A stretch of 64,000 bases of DNA from Aporrectodea caliginosa. Its lineage: Eukaryota; Annelida; Clitellata; Crassiclitellata; Lumbricidae. The translations under genes and the position numbers were made by a program. The stretch lies in the NCBI GenBank assembly GCA_020284085.1, contig JACEVL010000478.1:1797939-1861938 (forward strand), given 5' to 3'. Positions 10,798-22,292 of the stretch are shown here, in pieces. The notes below the pieces were generated by a model. The model made no database searches. It was not told the DNA's origin and saw only the letters and a program-made list of their open reading frames with translations. The stretch's first letter is position 1. Every line of letters starts with the position of its first letter.

Positions 10798-11748
10798 CTG
10801 CACAGTCCGGTTATCCATCATGATGGCATCTGCGTGTTGCCACTTGAAGGATACGCTGACCTCGTCCATGATCTGCTTCATAATCTCAATCGTTTCGTCC
10901 CTTATGCCATCACCGTTGGGAAATGTTGCTCTCAGATTGTTAGTCTCGCCCTTGTATCGCTCAATTACTGAATAAGAGAAGACGGAGTTGAACCACATCG
11001 TCTTCCCACTTCTCTTATCAAAGCGTATAGCAGGTAATATCTCGGTGGTTATTTTCATTGATCCGTCTTCCAGCCACTCGAAATCGAAACCAAAATCCTT
11101 GGCATTTTTCTCAGCCTCCTCTCTATTGGAGGTGAAGCACGTTGACTGCCAGCTCCGTCCGTATCTATTCTTTCCTTCGTTTCCATCTGGGGCCACCCTG
11201 GAATAGCGCATTCCCTCCTTCTCGAGGCGACGGACGAAATCAGGGTCACGCTCTGACATCTTACGGTAAATGACGTTCGATAGAGCGATTGGAGTGTTGC
11301 CTCCCTCCTTGGCTGGAATATCACAGTAGAAAAACAGGATGTAAGGCCAGTCGTTTATTTGCGCCATTTCATGATGCATTGGGATTATATATTCAGGGGG
11401 CGTCTCACTGGCTGTGTAGACATTGCCAACTACGTTGAATCTCACACCGCCTCCGTTTACGTTGTAGAATGGATCGTAGCCGTATGCCTTGGCAAACTCG
11501 TCGAACTCTTTCGGTGTGTCTAAGGGAAATCCGCGGAAGAGGATCGCTCCGTACTTGAGGAGAAGACCCTCGATGACCTTGAGGTTCTTCTTCACCCAGT
11601 CATTCCAGAACTGTGCGTCCTTGTCCTTGAAGGCGTCGGTTGGAATCAGAATTAGTGGAAATGATAGACCGTCAAAGACTTTCTGTTCTTTGATGTTCAC
11701 CGATTTCACTTCATCCGGAAGTTCGAGTAGTTCTGATTCATTCGACAT
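10720..11748 (-). CDS. TauD/TfdA-family Fe(II)/2-oxoglutarate dioxygenase, intact
   Basis: A 342-residue protein from one uninterrupted, intronless ORF. The start ATG at 11748 follows a TGATTGAT-rich leader conserved in all copies. Iron ligands by position: H125 and E127 (MHHEMAQ) and distal H318 (DNRTVQHSK). R328/R329 in PPRRILVSYF fit the 2-oxoglutarate carboxylate contact. GGNTPIAL (149-156) is the strand after the HxE typical of TauD folds. No signal peptide or membrane segment, so probably cytosolic. Overall it resembles the clavaminate synthase-like group (plant At3g21360 type) found in scattered animals. The substrate cannot be deduced. It is divergently oriented to 17517-18545, with about 47 amino-acid differences by my count (about 86% identity). 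An 80-bp duplication covers its end. Confidence 0.9.
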   Translation of the reverse strand: MSNESELLELPDEVKSVNIKEQKVFDGLSFPLILIPTDAFKDKDAQFWNDWVKKNLKVIEGLLLKYGAILFRGFPLDTPKEFDEFAKAYGYDPFYNVNGGGVRFNVVGNVYTASETPPEYIIPMHHEMAQINDWPYILFFYCDIPAKEGGNTPIALSNVIYRKMSERDPDFVRRLEKEGMRYSRVAPDGNEGKNRYGRSWQSTCFTSNREEAEKNAKDFGFDFEWLEDGSMKITTEILPAIRFDKRSGKTMWFNSVFSYSVIERYKGETNNLRATFPNGDGIRDETIEIMKQIMDEVSVSFKWQHADAIMMDNRTVQHSKDGYTAPPRRILVSYFKDHQGPI

Positions 11749-12010
11749 GGTTGATTGATTCCAACAAGCTGTGGAAAAGTTGGACAGTCGTCAATCAATG
11801 AGTCATTGAATCAATCGATCAATTAATTGATTAATTAATTGATCGATTGTATTGATCGATTGTTTGACCTACCACCCACCTAACCTGCCAGTCCTTCGTC
11901 GGATTTTAGTTTACTGTGGAATTAATGATTGTTGAAAATTTTGTCAAATACGATGATGAATATTCGGTGACCTTTACGATCATGAATATTCGGTGACGAT
12001 AACGATCCAG

Positions 12011-12017
<7 letters not shown>

Positions 12018-12059
<42 letters not shown>

Positions 12060-12060
12060 G
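12018..12060. repeat. (TC)n microsatellite
   Basis: A run of TC dinucleotides in the left arm, absent from the matching position of the right arm (about 17290). Confidence 0.9.
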
Positions 12061-13509
12061 GCCACTCACGGTCATTATGATCATGGGGTTCTTACGTGAT
12101 TGCGTTTAGATTAAGCGGTATTTCGTTCAGACTTTTGTACGCATTAGGCCTACCTGGAATTTGTGAGTGATGCTAATACAAATGTTCCGTTCAATTAAGG
12201 CTTTGTCTCTCTCGATATCATCGAGTTTATTTAAAGGAGATTAATGGATTAAATATTTTTGTCTATTGTCGGTACGTAATCCGTATATTGATTTCTTTAG
12301 TAGGCCTATATAAATTAATGAATATAAAGAAAATTAACTTAATGCATTTGGGTACATTACATTTTTAAATTATATTACAAGTTAATATTTATTAATAAAA
12401 AGTACTTACTGTACTTAATGTTAATGTGTAATAATAACCAGCATAATAATTTATTTGTAAGTCAACTCTAGAGGCCGAGCGCCTGTTACACACAAACACA
12501 GTAGAGGTGACTTAGTGGTTCCGCATGCTGGCTCTGCAACTAGACAGTGTCGGGCTTTCTCGATCGCTGGTCCATCTTTTTGGAATATCCTCCCTTCTGA
12601 CCTGCGTTCTCACCCGCGACAACTCTGGCTCCTTTCATAAACTACTTGAGACTTTCCTTTTCGACCGGGCCTGAGTTATCGGAAGTAGTTATCTGGAAGA
12701 GATGCTATCTATACATTTTTTATATAGTTAGAAAGATAGATACGTATCGTAATTAAAATCAATATAGATTACACTTACTTGGTGTTATGCAAGCAGAGTT
12801 CAAACAATCTCTGTGTGCAGTATCGAGTAGGCCTTTGCTGCATAATACAACAGAGCTGCCTTACTGAGCGCTAGGCATCAACAAAGCGGCTGCAGAGTCT
12901 GCGGTTGGAGTTTAACCTGCGTATCTAGGACGCCTGCATAACCCATCCTGCGTGGGGTCGAAGTTTTGGTTGATTTACATTATCACTTCTTGGCTATGTC
13001 AATCACGGGGGACTAAAGGAGAGCTAAAAGAGAATGAGACGAGAGGGGTTTACTGAACCCCATTGTTGTTTAGATAGAATAGAGTTTGCCCCAAGAGCAG
13101 ATGTCAATCATTGGGGTCTGAAATACGCAAAATGGCTGAAAGAAATAGAGAGAGGGAAATATAGCCAGATAGAGACAGAGAAAGAGAGAGATTGAGAAGA
13201 TGCATCTTAAGATGGTGACTTTGTGGATCCCATTAATTATAGATAGAAAGTAGTTTGCCGAAAATCGAATGTGACCAGCATCGACAAATGTTTCCCTCCA
13301 TGTCTTCGACAAAAAAATTGCTTGAAATCAGGTCAATTATTGGCCACTTAAAGTCCACAACGCCTAAGGGAAGGCAAAACAGCAACGCTACGTTTTCTTC
13401 CAAAGCAGCATTATACAAGACATGTGGAACCACCGTGTTTTACCCAGGCAACACCCCACCCTTCAAGTCTTTCTTGACAGCTCTTTCGCCTACGCTATTG
13501 CTAAACTAC

Positions 13510-13680
13510 TCGATGTGTTTATTCTAACCTGTAAATGTATGTCCTCTAACCTATACTCTGCCTCAAACCTAACAAAACAGGATATATCATCCTTGGCCTC
13601 CCAGGTCAGATCAAGACAGTTCTATATAACTAACCATCACCTCTTCATCTCTCATTTTCACCTCTGACTCTCCTGTGCGC
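13510..13680 (+). pseudogene. Short CR1-like RT scrap in the left arm
   Basis: Reads CMSSNLYSASNLTKQD and SLASQVRSRQFY, a degraded version of the post-active-site RT segment (SSN-L-LNP-KT). Its inverted partner lies at about 16545-16690 in the right arm, so the insertion predates the inverted duplication. Confidence 0.5.
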
Positions 13681-14134
13681 AATCTAATTATAGGCCTACT
13701 AATCCAATGACACAACCTTTGATCCATATATCCCATTTTCTGATCCAATATCGTGATGTTTACCAATTGTTCCTTTCAGTTACAGTCTCACTCTCGATAT
13801 TATCCAGTTTATTTAAAAAAAGCTCATGGATTTAAATTTTCGTTTTTGTTCATGGCATTTTATATTCACAAGTCAAATAAATATTTCACTTACTTGGAGT
13901 ACTAAACTAAGATGTTACGCGCAGAGTTAAAACAATCTCTATGAACGGTCTCGAGTAACAGTGCAAGGAACAGATTGAATAGTTTTCATAATTATAAACT
14001 AAGCGTTAGGCAGCAATATGGCAGCTTCGCAGTCCAAAGTTAAAGTTAAAAATTGCTATCTCGAACTCCAGCAATTGTTGTTTCGGCAGAATGGAGTTTG
14101 TTCCGAGATCAGATACCAATAAATGGCACTGAAA

Positions 14135-14330
14135 CGTTAAATAATAATTATTATTATTATTTGTTCTTTAATAAAGCGCCTGACTAATGCACTGCGCTGT
14201 ACATGCACATGTTGTGACGATTAAACAATTCACAAGTACACACATTACAGAAGACATAAATCAACAAAGTTGTAGCCATTCTAAGCGCAAGCTCATTGTA
14301 CTTTTGCTGCCACCCAGGGAATGAAGGTAT
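14135..14330 (-). mobile_element. 3' end of a LINE/SINE with (AAT)n tail
   Basis: In minus orientation it reads GTACAGCGCAGTGCATTAGT, then CAGGCGCTTTATTAAAGAAC followed by AAT repeats. The same sequence occurs on the plus strand at about 49286-49330 before another (ATT)n array, so this is a recurrent element terminus. Confidence 0.65.
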
Positions 14331-14494
14331 GAGTTAAACACGAAAAACTTACGAACATCGAACGGGGTCCGCGAGCACTTCAGGCAAGAGTGTTATTTTT
14401 TACACTATCCCCTTCTCTCAAAAAGTACCAGAAAGAGGAAGAGAGGAGAGTAGCAGCTCTACTATTAAGCTACTATTGAGGGAAATACAGTTGG

Positions 14495-14495
14495 G

Positions 14496-14556
<61 letters not shown>

Positions 14557-14565
14557 CACAGAGAG
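14495..14565. repeat. (GA)n microsatellite
   Basis: About 70 bases of GA repeats near the centre of the inverted duplication. A CT-rich tract follows at about 14685-14770 on the same strand, so the two could pair as a loose hairpin. Confidence 0.9.
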
Positions 14566-14660
14566 ACACAGAAAGATAAAAAGCATTACGAGAGAGAGAC
14601 TTAACGAATACTTTTAATTTAGTTTGAAGAGAGGTTTGCACATTATCAGATGCGAGCTGC

Positions 14661-16029
14661 ATCGAAAATTGAAATGACATTGTGTTTCTCACTCTCTCTC
14701 TCTCTCCCTCTCTCTCCCTCCTCCATCCCTCCCTCCCACACACTCTCTCGCGCGCGCGCTCTCTCTCTTTACTGCTCAGTGTCAAAGTTAACAATCGTTA
14801 GCGGTAGGCTAACATCATCGTTTCATCCATTATCTTCGTCATCATCGCCTTGTTCTTCTCACCGTCCTTTTTATATTTTTGTTCTTCCCCCAATCCCTCC
14901 TCGGTCTTCTACTCCTGTCGTCGAAAACGAATGTGACAATGTCCTGAATGTTAACTGCGCGTAAAATGTAAATCGAGGTTTTTCAAATTTCACAAAAAGA
15001 AAACTGTTTAATGTGATCGCGTACATAGGCCTACTCGATGACTTTCTAAATTTCTTTTATCTTTCTTAAAATCTTCCTTTTCGGTTTCTGCAGCTGTTCC
15101 CACTCCACCAGATCTTGCATTAACAATTTCGACGATCTAGTGTCTTTGCGGAAATGACAGCGCACCGACGTCACCAGATGATGCGCTGACTTCAATCGTT
15201 CATGTGGTGTAATTGTAATTGTAATCGAACATTTATATAGCGCTGCTCAAAAATCAGCAGCGCTCTCGACCTGCTTCAGTGCCTGCGTCAGGGAACAGGA
15301 AAGTCTTAAGGTGTCTACGGAACTGGGAAAGTGTGAGGGCTAGTAACTCAAGGCGAAGACATCAAAAGTTTAAAAAGGGTTTTCGTCTGAGGTATAAAAT
15401 AGTCTCAGCATAGTAACTTGACTTTCAGTTATTTGTTTTTTTCTCCCCATATAAGAAAAAACCAAATATGCTATCCCGTAGCAGAGGAAATAAAATTGAA
15501 AAGATATATGTTGCTCTAAGTCCACGACTGAAGCTATCCAAGACTATCTATGTCACTGAAATAACAGCCAGTTACCATTCTGGACTTCCATTACGTCACA
15601 TTAAGCTAGGGTCTTCTTCATGTAGCCTATTGCTGCAACCAAGTAAGCCTTTATTTTGCATCACTAAACTTCTTAACCCAGAAAAGACCCTGACCAACTT
15701 TTGAAAAATACTTAGATAGGCCCCAGCAATATTTTGTTATTGTAATCATGGACTCAAAACTTCTAAAGTTCTACTTAAACGGCGTGCGCAGAGCACGAGT
15801 CTATTTCAAATATAATGTAATCGTTGAGGCTACAATATAATGCATGTGCGCTTGTCGTCATTACTGGCAGACGGGCGGGAGCCGTTGCTCCCCTGCTCTG
15901 CCACGTCGCCTCCAACTCGGCGGGTTAGGCTGGCATCACTGGAGCTTCGTCACCTCCTTGATAGCGGGACGCCGCCATCTCCGCCACTACCAACGATGTA
16001 AATAATGGACCTAATTTCAAGTCATCTTT
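14661..16029. other. Spacer between the arms of the inverted duplication
   Basis: No gene recognised. A block at about 15205-15370 (TTTATATAGCGCTGCTC onward) looks like the 3' end of a minus-strand LINE or SINE of the type whose tail is GCGCTATATAAAT. A GC-rich patch at 15870-15990 stands out from its AT-rich surroundings but has no readable domain. Confidence 0.35.
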
Positions 16030-19000
16030 GCTGTCGAAGATAGAGTTTGGAGAAAAGCACTTGTCGACTCAGCCCACATCTGATTACGTGACAAACTCCC
16101 TTCAACCTGAGTTAATAGGATTCGTTATTATCTCTCTCTCTCTCTCTCTCTCTCCTTTCTGTTTCTGGTACTTTTTTTTAACATTACAATGCCCAGTGAT
16201 TGGCATCTGATCTCGGGGCAAACTCCATTCTGCCGAAACAACAATTGCTGGAGTTCAAGACAGATATTTTTAACTTCAACTTTGGACTCCGCAGCCGCCA
16301 TATTGCTGCCTAACGCTTATTATATGAAAACTATGCAATCCGTTTTTTTCAGTAGCCCTATAGTTGAGACCGCTCATAGATACTGTTTTAAGTCTGCTCG
16401 CATAACATCTTAGTTTAGTACTCCAAGTAAGTGAAATATTTATTTAACTTGTGAATATAAAATGCCGTTAGGATTAGAAAAGGGGATACATGGATCAAAG
16501 GTTGTTTTATTGGATTAATATAATTAGATTGCGCACAGGAGAGTCAGAGGCGAAAATGAGATACTAAGAGTTTATGGGTAGTAATATGGAAGGGGCGGGG
16601 ATATTCTTGATCTGACCTGGGAGGTGAGGGATAATGAATATTGTTTTGTAGGTCTGATGCACAGGAAGTTGGAGGATATACATTTACAGATTTGAATGAC
16701 CACCTGGAGTAGTTGATCACTCTCTCGTCTCTATCTTTTTCGCCCGTGATTGAAATAGCAAAGAAGTGATAATGTGAATCAACCCCAGAGTTGATCCCAC
16801 ACAGGATAGGTTTCCTAGATACACAGGCTAAACTTCAATCAAAGACTCTGCAGCCTCCATATTGCTGCCTAACGGTCAGACGGTCAGTATGTGATAAACA
16901 GTGTGGCTCTGCTATTTGCAGTACTGGTATAATCGAGAACGCACACAGAGATGGTTTGAACTCTGTAGCATAACACCCAGTTAGTGTAATATATACATGT
17001 ATACTGATTTGATTTGTGATACATATACATACGTTAAGCTAATTCCCTTTATATTCATTAATTTATATAGTAAATAAATCAATATACCGACAATAAACAA
17101 TAATATTTAATCCATTAATCTTATTTGAGTAAACTCGATTATATCAAGAGAGAGTCCGTTATTGAACGGATCATTTCTATTATATGCATCACTCACGAAT
17201 TCCAGGTAATGCGTATAAAAGCCATAACGAAATACCATTTCATCCTAACTCAATCAACTGAAAATCCATTGATCATAATGACCTTGAATGTTCGAGGTCA
17301 TGATCGTTACCGTCACCGAATATTCATAATACTACAGGTCGTATTTGTCATCAATTTCAACATTAGTTTTACAGAGAGCTCAAATGCGACGAAGGGCTTT
17401 CAGGTTAGGTGGTTGGTTAATCAATCAACCGATTGATCGATTGATTAACTGATCCAATTACACAATGATTGACGATTAATAAAACTTTTTCCACAGCGTG
17501 GTGAACTCAATCAACCATGTCCAATGAAACGGAACTACTCGACCTTCCAGATGAAGTGAAATCGGTGAACATCAAAGAACAGAAAGTCTTCGACGGTCTA
17601 TCATTTCCGTTAATTCTGAGTCCAGCCGACGCCTTCAAGGACAAGGACGCACAGTTCTGGAATGACTGGGTGAAGAAGAACCTCAAGGTCATCGAAGGTC
17701 TTCTCCTCAAGTACGGAGCGATCCTCTTCCGCGGGTATCCCTTAGACACACCGAAAGAGTTCGACGAGTTTGCCAAGGCGTACGGATACGATCCATTTTA
17801 CAACGTGGGCGGAGGCGCTCTGAGATTCAATGTGGTTGGCAATGTCTACACAGCCACTGAGTCGTCTCCTTCATTTAAAATCCCAATGCATCATGAAATG
17901 GCGCAAATAAACGACTGGCCTTACATCCTGTTTTTCTACTGTGATATTCCAGCCAAGGAAGGAGGCAACACCCCAATCGCCCTTTCCAACGTCATCTACC
18001 GTGAGATGTTAGAGCGTGACCCTGATTTCGTCCGTCGCCTCGAGAAGGAGGGAATGCGCTATTCCAGGGTGGCCCCAAATGTAAACAATGAGAGGAATAG
18101 ATACGGACGGACCTGGCAGTCAACGTGCTTCACCTCCAATAGGGAGGAGGCCGAGAAAAATGCCAAGGCTTTTGGTTTCGATTTCGAGTGGCTCGAAGAC
18201 GGATCGATGAAAATCACAACAGAAATATTACCTGCAATACGCGTCGATAAGAGAAGTGGGAAGACGATGTGGTTCAACTCGGTCTTGGCTCATTCAATAA
18301 TGGGGCACGACAAGAGCGACACTAACAATTTGAGAGCCATTTTTCCCAACGGTGATACTGTAAGGGACGAGACGCTTGAGATTATGAAAGAGGTCATGGA
18401 CGAGGTCAGAGTATCCTTCAAGTGGCAACACACAGATGTCATCATGATGGATAACCGGACTGGGCAGCATTCCAAGGAAAGTTACACCGCTCCGCCAAGA
18501 CGCATATTGATCAGTTATTTCAAAGATCACCAGGGACCTATTTGAATCCATCCAGGGTTGGTTTATTTCGATGATAAGCGACGATTGTAACGTTAACATG
18601 GTGTCTTTGAAAGGGAAACCAACGGTGAATAAAAATTCAGCAGAGAAGAAAATTGACGTGATGCATGTGTACAATATTTTATTTCTAAATGTCATTTAAT
18701 GTTTATAAATTGTATTGTGAATACTAAGTAGCATCTATTACTTTCATTTACTGCTTATTAATACCATTTTAGTGTTATTCAGCACTAGATATACAACATA
18801 TTGCGGATAAAATAATTATGATCCTTTAGTGGTTTTTTATTCGCTGTTTTTATGTTTCCATACAGTGGTTATTCATACTTAATTATCCAGGTGGCATATT
18901 GTAGACGCACTGTAACGATGTCCTAGGCCCTACACACACACTCTTATCTTGAAGAATACAGAAGTGATGAGGTTGAAATTAACTGAAGTGGCAGGAGAAC

Positions 19001-19450
19001 AGAGAAAATTGATGTAATTATATTAATTAATCGACCAGTACTTAAGACCAGTATGCTAGAGATAAAATATGTAGGCCTAGATTAAGATGGGGGAATGAAT
19101 ACCGTGATACGCAGGTATACGATGATGAAGTGTCACACGGTGATTGTACGATTCAACGTCTGGCACCTTTGGAAGAAGTCACCTGCTTCGCATGCGAAGT
19201 AGGCTACATGCTGTGAATCGTGAAGAAGATAGATTGGAACCGCAGCGTCGATGGAAGAGGTGTCAGCTTAATCGTTCTCAGCATATTTCTCCTGATTTGT
19301 CGAATTTCAAACGTTGATTTCTATAAGACAATCAGTCCATTGTTTGGTAGTGATAGTTGTCCAATTATCTTATCGAAATCAATGGAGTTATGCATCCGAA
19401 TTGAAGGAGCAAAGTGCGAGCTTGCCTTAAGCTTCGTTAAAACTCTTGTG
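16030..19450 (-). repeat. Right arm of the inverted duplication
   Basis: Reverse-complement partner of 9250-14660 (anchors given there). Shorter than the left arm because it lacks the block at 9880-10335, most of the proximal 5'-flank sequence and the (TC)n tract. Confidence 0.85.
17517..18545 (+). CDS. TauD/TfdA-family Fe(II)/2-oxoglutarate dioxygenase, intact
   Basis: Second intact, intronless 342-residue copy. Iron ligands H125, E127 and H318 and the arginine pair in PPRRILISYF are all present. The conserved GGNTPIAL strand follows the HxE. The start ATG at 17517 is chosen because the next residues align with the N-terminus of the other two copies and the same leader precedes it. Variable positions cluster at 114-121 (ATESSPSFK versus ASETPPEYI) and 257-268, probably substrate-facing or surface loops (inference), so the two genes may differ in specificity. 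The 5' side faces the gene at 10.7 kb, with 5.8 kb between start codons. Substrate unknown. Confidence 0.9.
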   Translation: MSNETELLDLPDEVKSVNIKEQKVFDGLSFPLILSPADAFKDKDAQFWNDWVKKNLKVIEGLLLKYGAILFRGYPLDTPKEFDEFAKAYGYDPFYNVGGGALRFNVVGNVYTATESSPSFKIPMHHEMAQINDWPYILFFYCDIPAKEGGNTPIALSNVIYREMLERDPDFVRRLEKEGMRYSRVAPNVNNERNRYGRTWQSTCFTSNREEAEKNAKAFGFDFEWLEDGSMKITTEILPAIRVDKRSGKTMWFNSVLAHSIMGHDKSDTNNLRAIFPNGDTVRDETLEIMKEVMDEVRVSFKWQHTDVIMMDNRTGQHSKESYTAPPRRILISYFKDHQGPI

Positions 19451-20972
19451 TAGATTCCGTGTCGTAAGTATAGAGTGGTTCAACACACGAACTTAGGTTG
19501 TAAAGTACATTCTGAAGAGCGGTAGGAACTCTTGTTGCGAGAAGGAACTCTTTTGTCGAGTTTCATCAGGGAACTACCGACACAACAAGGCCGCAGAGGT
19601 GGCACACTCATCACGGGCTACAAGGAATACTACGGCTGCTGAAATTTATTGTTGTGGGTGAGATCTACGAAGAGACTAATCTTTTATAACGTGGGAGGCT
19701 AATTTGGGCGTTAATAAAACCTTCATTTTTGTCACTTGAAGTAGATAGATAGATAGATAGAAATATTCTTAATTGCAACCAATTGCATACAGCACTTTGG
19801 TGTACAAAAACTGAAGCATATCAATAACATTAAAGATGGTTAAACTATACAGATCGTCATTATGTCCAATATTATAGTCCGCAAATAGATTATCTAGCCC
19901 GTTGCCCATTAAACTAAATTTATTCATATAACATCCTTATGATGAACGTTTTAGAAGAAGAACGAGAAGAACAGAAAAGGAAACAGGAAAAAAGTGAAAC
20001 GATGGTTTCGAAACCTAAAACTAAAACGCTTAACAATCGATACACATTATATATATATATATATATCAACCTAAGGAACACCTGTGCTCATTATATATGC
20101 AAAACATTAGTTCACAATGTCATTATTAGGGCATTAGAGATTCACATAGTTCCTTAAGAATTCAGAACGTTAACTTACAAAAGAATTCGCTTGGTCGGGA
20201 AAATTCGAATGATGACTTTGTGCGTCCATGTGTGAGTGCACTGACTGAAGTCGCAAATCCACGGAGTCTGAGACCCTCCTTCGGCAGATGTGACGCTTTG
20301 TTTCCAAGTGACCGGGGGTCAAAGCAGTAAGCACTTGGACACACACAGTCCTATTATTAAGGCCTCGAAGTGTAGGGGTCTAAGTCCGTCGAAGCAAACG
20401 AACACTAATACCTTCATAAAAGACCGATTTTGAAGAACAAACAGAACCGCGCCAAGTTAAGACCCAAGCACCAACTGTAGGTAAGTCACATCTAGACCAA
20501 GTGAATCGCACCTCGGGGCATATTGTACCACCCTGATATATATATATATATATCAAATAAATATATATATATATGCGTATAGGCCTACACGTATTATCTA
20601 TTATACATATATAGTATATAATGTATACGGTGGAATGCGTATATACTGTATACGTGCATAAATGTATATAGGTGCTCTCTCTATATAACATTGTTATAAT
20701 ACATGTAGGGTGGAATGTGTAGGCCATATATGCACGATATATATATATATATATACGCTTATTCATGGATATGTGTGATCGCTCTATATTATTTATTATA
20801 TTTAAGGTGGGATGTAAGTTCTTATATATATATATATGCGCGATATATATATATAATTTCTCTGTATATTATATAGGGTGGAATATCACGGAACAGAATG
20901 AGTGTGCGTACGTATTCGGTGTTTGATTTTGACTTGTAATGTTGCCGTGTTAATTGTCCGCAGAGATAAGTT
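19451..20972. other. AT-rich intergenic region with microsatellites
   Basis: No gene recognised. Contains a (GATA)n run at 19740-19762 and several (TA)n tracts (about 20050, 20538-20575, 20738-20755, 20822-20855). Short ORFs here come from low-complexity sequence. Confidence 0.5.
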
Positions 20973-21440
20973 AACACTGAATCGAGTGTAAAAATAACGG
21001 TAGATCGACTGGCAGCTAAGAACACGGTGCAGAATGTAGAAATATACGGCAGACCGTCGCCATATATAGACCGTTAAAATAACTGTTCACGGCCGTAGAT
21101 TTTTACACTGTATTTAACGGTGGCCGACTGTATTCTAGCATTACCTGCAGTTTTCCACCGTAATATTTAACTGTGAAAGAGGGTACAAACTATCCTATTC
21201 ACAGTAGATTGTCGTTAGGGTCACCGTGAATGACTGTATTTAGGTTGTAGTTTACAGTAGTCTGCCGTTGATTATACTGTCAATGACAGTGGGCATAAAC
21301 ATTGTTACATTGTATTGCCGTTGATGGGTACTGCAAACCACTGTATTTCTTACGGTTGTCTAGTGTAGTGCTCTTGATATTTACAGTCTTCAGCAGTCTT
21401 TTTATACAATGCTGCCGTTGATTTTTACAGCGAACGTCCA
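20973..21440. mobile_element. Candidate MITE with TGTAAAAAT...ATTTTTACA ends
   Basis: Left end GTGTAAAAATAACGGTAG and right end CTGCCGTTGATTTTTACAGC are imperfect inverted repeats. Between them, words such as CTGTATTT, GCCGTTGAT and TTTACAGT recur in both orientations, typical of a degraded repeat-built element. No TSD could be defined. Confidence 0.45.
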
Positions 21441-21960
21441 TTCATTCTGCTTATTTTTTTCTTTGAACCAGTTTTCAACTTAATCATTTGTTACAAGTAA
21501 ATTGTGCAAACACTGCATCAGGTACATTATAATAGCTAATTCAGTGAATGGAATAATTTTAAAATTTGTTCTGTCCGTTATTCTTTCTTTAAGCCTGTTA
21601 TCTTATTCTAACACTTCATCCTTATGGCTGCCTCTCATGCTATGTATCTCAAGGAACTGTTCTTTATCCAAACTTAACGGCTACAGTTCACTTAGAATAA
21701 TAACAAATAACATGTACAGCATTTTAACTTTTATATTATTTATTTCATAATGACAAAAGTCACTTTAAATCAGTCAACCCAAAAGTTTTTAACAACACCA
21801 AAATGAAGACAAATACTACAAGAAGTCTGCAAATATTACATCTCTTGATACACAAGATTTAGCACCAAAATTGTCCAGGACATAATAAATAAATGCAGTT
21901 TCAAACAGTATTATAAAACAAAGAACAAACTAAATTTAAACCTTATAGTGGAAAAACGCA
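21441..21960. other. Unassigned AT-rich sequence
   Basis: No gene or repeat recognised. Confidence 0.3.
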
Positions 21961-22292
21961 CAGCCTTCTGTGACTTCGGCCAAGAAAAGGGACAAATTGT
22001 CGGGAATAGACTAACAGTAACAGTTTTCATATGCTGATATCATAAGAATGTCATGGAGAAACAAGATATGTAAATGAAAATTACTCTCAAATGTTTTACA
22101 GCATTTCTTAAATGGGCATTCAATTGCCGTTCCTGAAATTATATGCGATTTCAAATGTGCAAGGTGAACAGTCAAATTGTTAGAAATAAATGAGCATAAG
22201 ATAACATTACATACGAGACTTGTACCATAATGGTGTACCACCTTATGAAATTTTACCTTGTGGTTATGTAAAACATGCATTCATAAAGCATT
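21961..22292 (-). pseudogene. Degenerate C2H2 zinc-finger exon, copy 1
   Basis: The minus strand is open over 89 codons (22011-22280): HYGTSLVCNVILCSF then LTVHLAHLKSHI, and CPFKKCCKTF followed by FHLHILFLHD. Spacing fits two C2H2 fingers (C-x4/5-C ... H-x3/4-H); the second is the CPF-x2-C type. The paralogue at 27.6-28.15 kb preserves the better finger ending FHVSRCHK, showing that this copy has drifted. It ends in a stop and no spliced partner was identified. The 25-bp satellite begins immediately 5' of this coding block. Confidence 0.6.

Larger units (their letters stand above)
11800..14110 (-). repeat. 5'-flank module(s) of the dioxygenase at 10.7 kb
   Basis: Two related blocks in series. 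11800-13400 matches 5830-7180 block by block. About 13760-14110 repeats its distal part (TTTATTTAAAAAAAGCTCATGG, ACTTGGAGTACTAAACTAAG, then CAGCAATATGGCAGC and ATGGAGTTTGTTCCGAGAT). The second block mirrors 16190-16440. No gene in these 2.3 kb. Confidence 0.6.
9250..14660 (+). repeat. Left arm of a large imperfect inverted duplication
   Basis: It pairs in reverse complement with 16030-19450. Anchors: about 9390-9410 with 19310-19330 (AATCAACGTTTGAAATTCGA); 9770-9830 with 18880-18940; 10720-11748 with 17517-18545 (gene); 12780-12910 with 16850-16990; 13681-13740 with 16485-16550; 13990-14110 with 16200-16320; 14620-14660 with 16033-16105. The left arm also contains an unmatched block at about 9880-10335, an 80-bp tandem duplication and a (TC)n run. 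Confidence 0.85.

Noticed and set aside
14465..14794. 109-codon minus-strand ORF
   Set aside because: Consists of (GA)n/(CT)n translation.
15843..16005. GC-rich 53-codon ORF at the centre of the inverted duplication
   Set aside because: No domain, and its GC content alone does not support a gene.
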